Origin: Gemmatimonadetes bacterium SCN 70-22
GTDB taxonomy: Bacteria > Gemmatimonadota > Gemmatimonadetes > Gemmatimonadales > Gemmatimonadaceae
Direction of reading: 5' to 3'
NCBI GenBank assembly: GCA_001724275.1
Contig: MEDZ01000022.1
Span: forward strand, 1-52,245
DNA: 52,245 nt
Position 1 is the first letter of the stretch. Every line of letters starts with the position of its first letter. Below, one piece after another: positions 25,367-35,026 of this stretch. The position numbers and the translations under genes are program-made. The notes beneath the pieces are model-generated. The model was not told where the DNA came from. It searched no databases and worked only from the letters and a program-made list of their open reading frames with translations.

Positions 25367-25882
25367 CTAGGCCCGCTCCAGCCACTGCACCATCGCCCGC
25401 CCGAACGCCGGCAAGTCGGCGGGGAGGCGGCTGCTGATGAGGTTCCCGTCGACGACGACCGGGGCATCGACCCACTCCGCCCCCGCGTTCGCCAGGTCGT
25501 CGCGGATTCCCACAGTGCTCGTCAGGCGACGCCCACGGACGATGCCGGCCGAGATCAGGATCCAGGGTCCGTGGCAGGTCGTTGCGACCATCTTGCCGGC
25601 GCCATGCACCTCACGCACCAGCTGCAGCACCGCGGGGTCGCGCCGCAGCTTGTCCGGCGCCCATCCGCCCGGGGCGACGATCCCCAGCAGGTCGTCGGCT
25701 CCCCACTCGCGCGCATTGCCGTCCACACGGCACGGATAGCCGTGCTTTCCCCTGTAGGACGGATCGCCCAGTCCGGCCAGCGGGACGGTGTAACCCGCTT
25801 CTTCCAGCCGGAGTTTCGGGTACCACACCTCGAGGTCCTCGTACTCGGGACCCACGAGCATCAGCACCGTTCCGGATGCCAT
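25367..25882 (-). CDS. PfpI/DJ-1 family glyoxalase- or protease-like protein
   Basis: A 171-residue class-I glutamine-amidotransferase-like protein. The nucleophile elbow TTCHGPWIL puts the catalytic Cys at 103 with His104; the N-terminal acidic region GPEYEDLEVWYP supplies the partner Glu. This is the PfpI/YhbO/DJ-1 family, linked to carbonyl-stress repair. The start at 25882 matches the first strand (TVLMLVGPEYED). The 142 bases upstream, to the apparent end of the next gene, hold nothing recognisable. Confidence 0.9.
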   Translation of the reverse strand: MASGTVLMLVGPEYEDLEVWYPKLRLEEAGYTVPLAGLGDPSYRGKHGYPCRVDGNAREWGADDLLGIVAPGGWAPDKLRRDPAVLQLVREVHGAGKMVATTCHGPWILISAGIVRGRRLTSTVGIRDDLANAGAEWVDAPVVVDGNLISSRLPADLPAFGRAMVQWLERA

Positions 25883-26024
25883 GCCGCGCCTCGCTTGCTG
25901 TGCGCGCCGCTGCGTGCGGCGTGCCCTCAACTCTCTCCCGCTCGCGCGCGCGGCGCAGTCGGGGTATTTCCCACCTGCCCCCCTGCAGCACTCCGGCACC
26001 CACGAGCGGGAGACCCCACCGGCG

Positions 26025-26102
26025 TCAGGGGCGATAGGTGATACCGAGGTACGGGCGGACCTTCTGGCGATAGGGCGCATCCATGGAATAACCGGCACCG
26101 AA
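26025..26102 (-). other. in-frame continuation of the barrel protein beyond the TGA
   Basis: Directly after the TGA the same frame reads FGAGYSMDAPY... and ends PYLGITYRP before a second TGA: 25 residues with the aromatic/hydrophobic alternation of a terminal beta-strand. A CGA (Arg) to TGA change would explain the interruption. It may be a sequencing error, a real nonsense mutation, or stop readthrough. Confidence 0.65.
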
Positions 26103-28940
26103 TCACGCGCGCACGCCCGGGAGCCGCGCGAAGCCGATGGTCGGGACATCCCACTCCCGCTCCACCCCCAGCACGCGCTGGAAGCGCGTGAGCGAGTCGC
26201 CCGCCGCCACCCAGATGGCATATGGCTGGGCCCCCGCGATGCGCGTGGACAGCTTCACCAGTCCGAGCCTGCGGCCCGAGGCAAGACCGACCGGCACCGC
26301 CGGGATGGCGACGCGCTGCCCGAGGTAGGCGCCGTCGAGGAACGGCGGATCGCCCCCGCCCACCGCGAACTGCTCGAACGCGCGCCCCGGCGTGCCGGCG
26401 TCGGCCGCGGTCGTCGCCCCGATGGTGGCCTCCGCCCGCAGCGGCAGCGGCGTGCCGCCTAACGCCAGCGCCACAGTCGCCCATCCCCGGCGCCAGGAGT
26501 CGCCGCCCGTCTCCCCCTGCGCCACCTGGGCGCGAAGCTGCGGACGCGCCACGATGCCGCGCCGGCTCCACTCGACTGCCGCGTGCATCTCCGCGAATCC
26601 CATCGCCCGGCTTGCCCCGGCGAGCGCGCCCGCATCGAGACGCGCCAGGCTCCCCCCAGCTCGCAGGGAGTAACGCCCCCCGCCCCGGTCGCGGTCGAAT
26701 CGCGCGGCAAGCCCCGCGCCCGACAGGCGGGCATCGATGTCGCTGGCGGCGAGGCGTCCGGCGGCCTGCCTCGACGGTGCCTGCTCCACGTGCCACCCGC
26801 TTGCCTCGAGCCGCACCGGCCACAGGCGCAACGCCGCGGCCAGTGATCCGCCACGCCACGCGCCGCGCGATCCGACGCCACCCTGGGCGACGGCGCTCAG
26901 CCTCCCCACCGGGTCCACGTTGGCCGCCATGAGCGACACCATGTCGCCATCGGGGCCGAGTGACGCGCCCGGGAGGACGCGCCAGGCGCGCGGCCCCGCA
27001 CCATACGACTGCGGGCCAGCGACGGCGTGGGCGGTGAATGACCGCCCCACGTCTGGCGGTTCCACCGCGGCGGGGGCGAGTCGGGCATCGAGTGCCACGA
27101 CGGGATCCGCGCCGTTCGCCAGCGCCTGATGGAGGGGGAGGCGACGCACATCGTATCCCTTGGCGTGGAGCGCCAGGTACCAGATATCGCCGCGCGGGCC
27201 CACGTCCGGCGCCGCCACGCTGCCGAGCACGCGCGTGAGGGTGCGCGGCACGTTGGACTCCGGGTCCAGGAGTTCGAGGTTGGCCACCCCCCCTCGCTCG
27301 CTCACCACCACCAGCGTTCCCTCGGGGGTCCACGATGGCGAATGACGATTGGCGCCGTCGCCGGGGTCGACGGGGCGGGCGCTCCCCGTCGCGGCGTCCA
27401 CGACATAGGTCCACCAGCGCCCGTCGCGCTGGACGCTGGCGGCGATGCGTCGCCCGTCGGGCGACCATCGCGGCCGATGCCAGGTGACGGTGGGTGAGCC
27501 CGGCGCGATCGGCGTCCAGCGTCCGCTCCCCAGGTCCACGAGGACCAGGCCGCAACTGCCGGCGTCGCACCGCACCGCCGCGGCGCGCGTCCCGTCCGGG
27601 CTGGGATCGCCCCACCGTATCCCCGCGCCGTGCGTGACACGTTGCACGTGTCCGTTCCGCGTGTCCCAGATGAACAGGTCGGGCCGCACGGCGCCGTCGC
27701 CTAACGGTTCGTCACGGCTCACCAGGAGTCGCGCGTTGTCGGCGAACCAGCGGGGATTCTCGTGCCCGCGCCCCCCTACCGCGTACAGCATTTGCAGCGC
27801 GCGGCGCGGCGGCGGGAACGAATCGAATGGCGCGACGTCGAGCGGGTCGCGCTCGAGCATGCGGGCGACCCGGCGCGCGCGCGCGCCCGCCGACGCCGAG
27901 TCGCGCCCGTCGTCGTGCGACGACCAGATCGCCAGCCGCGACGGCTGCGACGGCGTGCGCAGGACCACGGCCACGCGTTCGCCATCGCGGGAGAGGGCCG
28001 GCTCGCCGGTCCCCCACGCCAGCTTCTGGACCAGCTCGCCCTCGACGATGCCCGCGGCTTGCAGCTGACGTCGCCCCTCCAGCGCCTTCGCCATGACCTC
28101 GGTGAAGAACGCCCCGTAGAGGTCGTCGGGCCCGGCGCCGTATACCCCGCGGAAGGCCTCCGCGAAGCTCCGGCGCTGGCGCGCGCTCATGCGACGCCAC
28201 AGGTGGTCCAGGCTCGCCTCGCCCTTGCGCTCGGCCAGCCACTCGAGGAACGCGCTGCCCACCAGGTAGCGCATCGACCCGCCCAGGTACGTCGTCGCCC
28301 CGTCGAGCTGCGCGTAGGTCGGGAGGCGCCCCTCCAGCGCCCACTGCCGCATCACCGCGGCGCGCCCCACCGAGTGCGGGCGCCCGCTTCCCGTCAGCCG
28401 CCCTTCGAGGTACGTGGCGTACCCCTCGATCACCCAAGCCGGCGACTTGCGCGCCACCGGCCCGACGCGCGCCGGCAGCAGGCGCCAAAGCAGCCGCTCG
28501 GCGGGGTTGCGTGACGGAATCGTGAGGTGGGCCACGTGGCCGTACTCGTGCACCGCGAGCACCTCGCCCCAGCCACGATGCTGCCCGAAGCCCGGCGTGG
28601 GCGACGGCGGCGTGGGCCAGAGGAAGATCACCGGCGCCTCCAGCAGCGGGACGGCGAATCCGTTCGACACGTTGCCGGGATCCTCGACCATGACGGTCAC
28701 ACGCGCGGCGGGTGCGTTGCCGACCAGGGCATTCACCGCCGCGGCGTACGATTCCATCCGCTCGGCCACCGGGAGCACCCAGCCTCGCATCTCCGCCGGG
28801 AAATGCAGGCGAAAGTGCGCCGTCTCGATCGACTCCCAGTCGCGCTCCGGCCGCGTCAGGTATTGCGCCCGAACGGGCGGGGCCGCGGCGAGGAGGAGCA
28901 GGGCGGCCAGCGCCGCGCCGTGGATGCGTCGTGGATGCAT
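26103..28940 (-). CDS. secreted HEYGH metalloprotease / propeller / outer-membrane barrel protein, C terminus cut by TGA
   Basis: A 945-residue exported protein. The signal peptide is residues 1 to about 25; then comes a gluzincin-like zinc protease domain (HEYGH, His131-Glu132-His135, third ligand Glu172 in WVIEGYATYLEG). A TolB/WD40-like propeller follows (WSPDGRRIAAS, SWTPEGTLVVVSE). The last 250 residues alternate hydrophobic strands rich in Ala/Gly/Arg, as in an outer-membrane barrel. The frame ends at TGA 26105-26103, but translation past it continues in frame for 25 more residues that look like the final barrel strands and end ITYRP, then TGA at 26025-26027. So this copy appears truncated by one nonsense codon. 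It carries two octamer copies. Confidence 0.85.
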   Translation of the reverse strand: MHPRRIHGAALAALLLLAAAPPVRAQYLTRPERDWESIETAHFRLHFPAEMRGWVLPVAERMESYAAAVNALVGNAPAARVTVMVEDPGNVSNGFAVPLLEAPVIFLWPTPPSPTPGFGQHRGWGEVLAVHEYGHVAHLTIPSRNPAERLLWRLLPARVGPVARKSPAWVIEGYATYLEGRLTGSGRPHSVGRAAVMRQWALEGRLPTYAQLDGATTYLGGSMRYLVGSAFLEWLAERKGEASLDHLWRRMSARQRRSFAEAFRGVYGAGPDDLYGAFFTEVMAKALEGRRQLQAAGIVEGELVQKLAWGTGEPALSRDGERVAVVLRTPSQPSRLAIWSSHDDGRDSASAGARARRVARMLERDPLDVAPFDSFPPPRRALQMLYAVGGRGHENPRWFADNARLLVSRDEPLGDGAVRPDLFIWDTRNGHVQRVTHGAGIRWGDPSPDGTRAAAVRCDAGSCGLVLVDLGSGRWTPIAPGSPTVTWHRPRWSPDGRRIAASVQRDGRWWTYVVDAATGSARPVDPGDGANRHSPSWTPEGTLVVVSERGGVANLELLDPESNVPRTLTRVLGSVAAPDVGPRGDIWYLALHAKGYDVRRLPLHQALANGADPVVALDARLAPAAVEPPDVGRSFTAHAVAGPQSYGAGPRAWRVLPGASLGPDGDMVSLMAANVDPVGRLSAVAQGGVGSRGAWRGGSLAAALRLWPVRLEASGWHVEQAPSRQAAGRLAASDIDARLSGAGLAARFDRDRGGGRYSLRAGGSLARLDAGALAGASRAMGFAEMHAAVEWSRRGIVARPQLRAQVAQGETGGDSWRRGWATVALALGGTPLPLRAEATIGATTAADAGTPGRAFEQFAVGGGDPPFLDGAYLGQRVAIPAVPVGLASGRRLGLVKLSTRIAGAQPYAIWVAAGDSLTRFQRVLGVEREWDVPTIGFARLPGVRA

Positions 28941-29097
28941 GCGAGCGTTTGGCGAGCGATGGGGCAGGGGTGGGGCACTCCCGAGAGGCACGACGGCCGA
29001 GACGGCCACGAGCCTGCGTCGCGGACCGACGTCGGGGGTCCGTCCAATCTGGCGCATCCCCGCCGGATACCGTAGGGGCGCCTCGGCCGTCCGTTGC

Positions 29098-30150
29098 CTA
29101 GGCGTTCGGTGCGTATCCCATTGCCCGCAGCCGGGCGATGCGCGTCGTCATTGGCGGGTGCGATGCGAGCCAGCCTGCCACGCGCCGCCCCCCGCCGCGT
29201 GGATCGGCGATGCACAGGTGTGCGCTCCCGGTCTTGATGGCGCGCGTTGGCGCTGCCGCCCCTTCCAGCTTCTCCAGCGCCGACGCCAGCGCCAGCGGGT
29301 TGCGCGTGTACTGCGCGCTCATGGCGTCGGCGAGATACTCGCGCTCGCGGCTCACGCCCATGGCCAGCAGGCGCGTGATCAGCGGGGCCAGGATCCAGCT
29401 CAGGACCCAGAGTGCCAGGAGGACCAGGACGAGGAGGTTCCCTCCCTCCTTCTTGCCGCGTCGCCCGCCGCCCCCACCGCTCCCGCTCCCGCTCCCGAGG
29501 CGAGCGCCGCCACGCCCCACCATCCGCCAGATGCCGTCGCCGATGAGCGCCACCGCGCCGACCAGGGCGGCGAGGATCGTCATGAGGCGCACGTCCAGGT
29601 TGCGGATGTGTCCCATTTCGTGCGCCACCACCCCCTGCAGCTCGTCGCGCGAGAGGGTGCGGAGCAGCCCCTCGGTCACCGCGATGTGCGCGTGCTGGTC
29701 GTCCGCCCCGGTGGCGAAGGCGTTGGGGTCGTCATCCGGGACGATCCAGAGGCGCGGACGGGGGAGGCCGCTCGCGATCGCCATCTCCTCCACCACGTTC
29801 ACCAGCTGGCGCTCCTCGGCGCTGGCCGGCTCCACCACCTCGCGTGCCCCGGTGGACCAGAGCACCTTCTGCGCCCCGGTGGTCCAGGCGTAGGCGGCGA
29901 TGGCCGCCGCCAGCGCCGTCAGGAGCAATCCGCCCGCGGGAAAGACGTGGTGATAGCTCCCGGGCGGGGCGTCGCGCGTCGCCAGGAAGGCGATGTAGTC
30001 GCCGCCGAGCCCGAGCCAGGCGAAGAAGAGGATGAACCCGGCCACGACCCAGCGAGACCGGGAGCGGTTGCGCGCCTGCTGTGCGAACAGGTCCAGCGTC
30101 AGAGCTCCACCCGGGGGACCGCGCGCTCGGCGTCGTCCGAGATCTCCCAC
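29098..30150 (-). CDS. M48 family membrane metalloprotease (HtpX/Ste24-like)
   Basis: A protein of up to 350 residues with four membrane segments and the zinc motif HEMGH (177-181), third ligand in SREREYLADAMSAQYTRNP. A Gly/Ser-rich loop (about 210-226) separates the helices after the active site. This is an HtpX-like quality-control protease. The gene follows lemA on the same strand, a very common pairing. The start is uncertain: the GTG at 30150 overlaps lemA by 52 bases; a CTG at 30102 overlapping the lemA stop as CTGA would remove 16 poorly structured Arg-rich residues. Confidence 0.88.
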   Translation of the reverse strand: MGDLGRRRARGPPGGALTLDLFAQQARNRSRSRWVVAGFILFFAWLGLGGDYIAFLATRDAPPGSYHHVFPAGGLLLTALAAAIAAYAWTTGAQKVLWSTGAREVVEPASAEERQLVNVVEEMAIASGLPRPRLWIVPDDDPNAFATGADDQHAHIAVTEGLLRTLSRDELQGVVAHEMGHIRNLDVRLMTILAALVGAVALIGDGIWRMVGRGGARLGSGSGSGGGGGRRGKKEGGNLLVLVLLALWVLSWILAPLITRLLAMGVSREREYLADAMSAQYTRNPLALASALEKLEGAAAPTRAIKTGSAHLCIADPRGGGRRVAGWLASHPPMTTRIARLRAMGYAPNA

Positions 30151-30662
30151 AGCTCGGCCGGGCTCGCCCCGGCCACGGCCGCCACGAAGACCGTCGGGAC
30201 CTGTCGCTGGCGCGTGTTGTACTGCGTCGCCGTGTCGTTGTAGAGCTGCCGGGCGAAGGCGATCTTGTTCTCGGTCGAGGTCAGCTCTTCTTGCAGCTGC
30301 GCGATGTTGGCCGTCGCCTTGAGCTCGGGGTAGGCCTCGACCACGGCGAGGAGGCGCCCCAGGGCACCCGTCAGCTGCGCCTCGGCCCGCGCGGTCGCGG
30401 CGACGCCCGCCCCCGACTCCTCGACCTTGATGGCCTGGTTGCGGGCCGAGACGACCGCTTCGAGCGTCTCCCGCTCGAACGCCGTCGCCCCCTTGACGCT
30501 GTTCACGAGGTTCGGGATCAGGTCGTGCCGGCGCTTGAGCTGCACGTCGATCTGCTTCCAGGCGTTCGCCACCTGGTTCTTCAGCGCGATGAGCCCGTTG
30601 TACGCCCCCACCAGCCAGAACACGAACACTGCCGCGAGTGCGAAGAGGATGAGCAGTCCCAT
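30099..30662 (-). CDS. lemA: LemA family protein
   Basis: A 187-residue protein with one N-terminal membrane helix (MGLLILFALAAVFVFWLVGA) and the LemA core VAWKQIDVQLKRRHDLIPNL-type segment (here VANAWKQIDVQLKRRHDLIP), then the long helices with AVVEAYPELKA and LTSTENKIAFARQLYND. Function is unknown beyond envelope association, but it is often next to M48 proteases, as here. The start at 30662 begins at the membrane helix. Confidence 0.95.
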   Translation of the reverse strand: MGLLILFALAAVFVFWLVGAYNGLIALKNQVANAWKQIDVQLKRRHDLIPNLVNSVKGATAFERETLEAVVSARNQAIKVEESGAGVAATARAEAQLTGALGRLLAVVEAYPELKATANIAQLQEELTSTENKIAFARQLYNDTATQYNTRQRQVPTVFVAAVAGASPAELWEISDDAERAVPRVEL

Positions 30663-30719
30663 CGGGTGCCCCCGTATAGGTGGAGGGTGACCTGTTCCGT
30701 CGCCGTGGCCGAAAACGCG

Positions 30720-30753
30720 CGATGGGACGAAAGCCATGGCTCCCGTCCCATCG
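30720..30753. terminator. 10-bp perfect inverted repeat, terminator-like
   Basis: CGATGGGACG (30720-30729) and CGTCCCATCG (30744-30753) with a 14-nt loop that itself contains GCCATGGC. It lies between the 54-residue membrane-protein gene and lemA on the minus strand. No T-run is adjacent. Confidence 0.4.
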
Positions 30754-30795
30754 ATGGACTACGTGGGAATCCCCCGCGGGGTTACCACGCGGACA

Positions 30796-30960
30796 TCACC
30801 CCTTCCTGGCCTTGGCCGCGTCCTGCAGCCAGGTGAGGGGGATGAGGAAGAGTGGCGTCAGCATGTGACCCAGGAGGAGATTGACCCAGGTGAGCGCCAG
30901 GTAGAACGTGCCAAGGCCGAGTCCTGCCCACAGCGTGCCAAACGGGGATGCGTGCTCCAC
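30796..30960 (-). CDS. 54-residue membrane protein, unknown function
   Basis: A small protein with two hydrophobic segments (LWAGLGLGTFYLALTWVNLLL and MLTPLFLIPLTWL) and a basic tail DAAKARKG. The GTG start at 30960 is supported by an AGGA Shine-Dalgarno 6 nt upstream, and the following hairpin fits a transcript end. I do not recognise a family. Divergent from tilS. Confidence 0.6.
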   Translation of the reverse strand: MEHASPFGTLWAGLGLGTFYLALTWVNLLLGHMLTPLFLIPLTWLQDAAKARKG

Positions 30961-31132
30961 GGTTCGTCCTCGATTCAAGATGGTCGGTCTGCCGGAAATA
31001 GTAGTGAGCGGCGGCGCGAGACACCAGCCCGCGCGCGCCGAGCACCGAGACGCACGGATGGGCCGAGGCGTCATCCGGGGGGGCGGGTCGTCGCCCGCAT
31101 CGGCGGGGGCGGGCGCTAGATTGCATGCATGC
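30961..31132. promoter_or_regulatory. divergent promoter region, 54-residue protein / tilS
   Basis: 172 bases without a gene. TAGATT at 31117-31122 lies 10 nt before the tilS GTG, with no Shine-Dalgarno, so a leaderless or very short-leader tilS transcript is possible. The region also contains the GCATGCATGC repeat at 31123-31132. Confidence 0.35.
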
Positions 31133-32482
31133 GTGCCGGACCTCGCACATCCCGCTGCCGGAGGGCGCACGATCATCGGCCCTGATCGCATCGGCACCGC
31201 CGTCCGCACCCTGCTCGGCGGGGGCGAGCGGCTCGTGCTCGCCGTCTCCGGCGGGGTCGACTCCATGGTGCTGCTCCACGCCGTGGCGCACGCCCGCCCC
31301 GGTGGGGGGGGCGACGGGATCGTGGTGGCCACGTTCGACCACGCCTCGGGGGCGCACGCGGCCGCGGCCGTCGACCACGTTAGGCGCCTGGCGGGCGCGT
31401 GGGGGGTCCCCGTGGTGACCGGGCGCGCGGCCGCGCCGATGCGGGGCGAGGCCGCCTGGCGCGAGGCCCGGTGGCGCTTCCTCCGCGACGTCGCCGGCGA
31501 GCGCTCGGCGCGCATCGCCACGGCGCACACGCGCGACGACCAGCTCGAGACGATCGTGATGCGCGCGTTGCGGGGTGCGGGGGCGCGCGGGCTGAGCGCA
31601 CTCCTGGCGCCGTCGGACATCCTGCGCCCGTTCCTCGACGTGTCGCGGGCCGCGGTGGAGCGCTACGCCGATGCGCACGCGGTGCCCTGGATCGAGGATC
31701 CCACCAACCGCGATCGCGCCCACCTTCGGAACCGCGTGCGCCTGGATCTCCTTCCCGCGATGCGTGCCCTGTCGCCGGGCTTCGACGAGGCGATGCTGGC
31801 GCTCGCGAGGCGCGCGGCGGAAGTGCGGCGTGCCTGCGCCGCGATCGCGCGCGACCTGGTGGTGGACGTCGCTCCCGGGCGCGTCGTGGCCACCCGCGTG
31901 ACCAACGCCGAATGGCCCGCGCCGGCCCAAGCGCTCCTCTGGCAGGCGATCGCCGAAACGGGGGGGATCGTCCTCGATCGGCGCGGGACCGTGCGGCTGG
32001 CGCATTTCGGCTGCGAGGGGCGTCCTGGAACTCTCATCCCCCTGTCGGGGGGCTTCGAGGCCGTCCACCGGCACGAGACGATCGAGCTGCGGCGTCGCCT
32101 CGCCGCGCCCACCGATCGCGTCACCTTGCGGCTGGAGGGGGCGACGATTTTCGGGGTGTGGCGCTTTCGCGCGCTCGAAGCGACTAACTTACGGGGGAGC
32201 GAGATCACCGACGCGCGGCACGCCTGGCTCCCAGCCGATGTCCCGCTCGAGGTACGACCGTGGCGCGCCGGCGATCGCATGCTCACCTCGGGAAGCCGGC
32301 CACGCCGGGTCAAGCGGTTCCTCGCCGATCGGCGGGTGGCCGCGGCCGACCGCGCGGGGTGGCCGGTTGTCGTCGCCGGGGGTGAGATTGTCTGGATTCC
32401 GGGAGTACGCCGCGGTCACGCGGCAACCGTTCGGTCCGGCCGGCCGCGAGTCTGCTTCGTCTGTGAACGTGTCAATGACTGA
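31133..32482 (+). CDS. tilS: tRNA(Ile)-lysidine synthetase
   Basis: A 449-residue N-type ATP pyrophosphatase. The PP-loop is SGGVDS (39-44), followed by the TilS helices with ATAHTRDDQLETIVMRALRGAGARGLSA and the WIEDPTNRDRAHLRNRVR signature, then a C-terminal domain with RPWRAGDRM. It modifies C34 of tRNA-Ile(CAU) to lysidine so that AUA is read. The GTG start at 31133 is a judgement; the frame is open for 225 bases upstream but that part looks non-coding. The stop overlaps hpt by 8 bases, and tilS-hpt-ftsH is a widely conserved order. A non-octamer TTA codon is at 32189-32191. Confidence 0.93.
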   Translation: MPDLAHPAAGGRTIIGPDRIGTAVRTLLGGGERLVLAVSGGVDSMVLLHAVAHARPGGGGDGIVVATFDHASGAHAAAAVDHVRRLAGAWGVPVVTGRAAAPMRGEAAWREARWRFLRDVAGERSARIATAHTRDDQLETIVMRALRGAGARGLSALLAPSDILRPFLDVSRAAVERYADAHAVPWIEDPTNRDRAHLRNRVRLDLLPAMRALSPGFDEAMLALARRAAEVRRACAAIARDLVVDVAPGRVVATRVTNAEWPAPAQALLWQAIAETGGIVLDRRGTVRLAHFGCEGRPGTLIPLSGGFEAVHRHETIELRRRLAAPTDRVTLRLEGATIFGVWRFRALEATNLRGSEITDARHAWLPADVPLEVRPWRAGDRMLTSGSRPRRVKRFLADRRVAAADRAGWPVVVAGGEIVWIPGVRRGHAATVRSGRPRVCFVCERVND

Positions 32483-33014
32483 TCCACGGCTCGAGGGGCG
32501 TGCGGTGAAGCGCATCGCCTTCACCGCCGGGCAGCTGGCCGCCCGGGTGACGGAGCTCGGGCGCGAGATCACGATCGCCTACCCCGACGGCGAACTTCTC
32601 GTCCTGGGGCTGCTGAAGGGGAGTTTCATCTTCCTCAGCGACCTGGTGCGGTGCGTCGACCGTCCGCTCAAGGTGGATTTCCTCGTCGCCTCGTCCTACG
32701 GGAACGACATGGTGTCGAGCGGATTCGTCCGTTTGGTGTATGATCCGGAAACCGAGCTGGAAGGGAAACACATTCTCCTCGTAGAGGACATCGTCGATTC
32801 CGGTCGCACCTTGAGCAAGGTCATGGACGTACTGCGGTCGCGAAATCCGCGGTCGCTGGAGATCTGCGCCCTGCTCGACAAGCACATTGCCACCCATTTG
32901 GCCTATCCCCCGAAGTTCGTGGGGTTCGACGCACCGGACGAGTTCCTCGTCGGCTATGGGCTCGACCACGCCGAGCGCTTTCGGCACCTCCCGTACATCG
33001 CGAGTTTGCAGTAA
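32475..33014 (+). CDS. hpt: hypoxanthine phosphoribosyltransferase
   Basis: A 179-residue purine salvage enzyme making IMP/GMP from hypoxanthine/guanine and PRPP. The PRPP loop is LLVEDIVDSGRTL; the early loop is LGLLKGSFIFLSDL and the flexible loop SSYGNDM. The ATG at 32475 overlaps tilS and gives normal family length. Confidence 0.95.
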   Translation: MTDPRLEGRAVKRIAFTAGQLAARVTELGREITIAYPDGELLVLGLLKGSFIFLSDLVRCVDRPLKVDFLVASSYGNDMVSSGFVRLVYDPETELEGKHILLVEDIVDSGRTLSKVMDVLRSRNPRSLEICALLDKHIATHLAYPPKFVGFDAPDEFLVGYGLDHAERFRHLPYIASLQ

Positions 33015-33029
33015 CCAGGGATCGCTGAC

Positions 33030-35006
<1,977 letters not shown>

Positions 35007-35026
35007 CGACGCCACGGCGCCTCTCC

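Noticed and set aside
26103-26105. Selenocysteine at the TGA of the barrel protein
   Set aside because: No hairpin resembling a bacterial SECIS stands out after the codon, and the position (barrel strand loop) is not a redox site; mutation or error is simpler.
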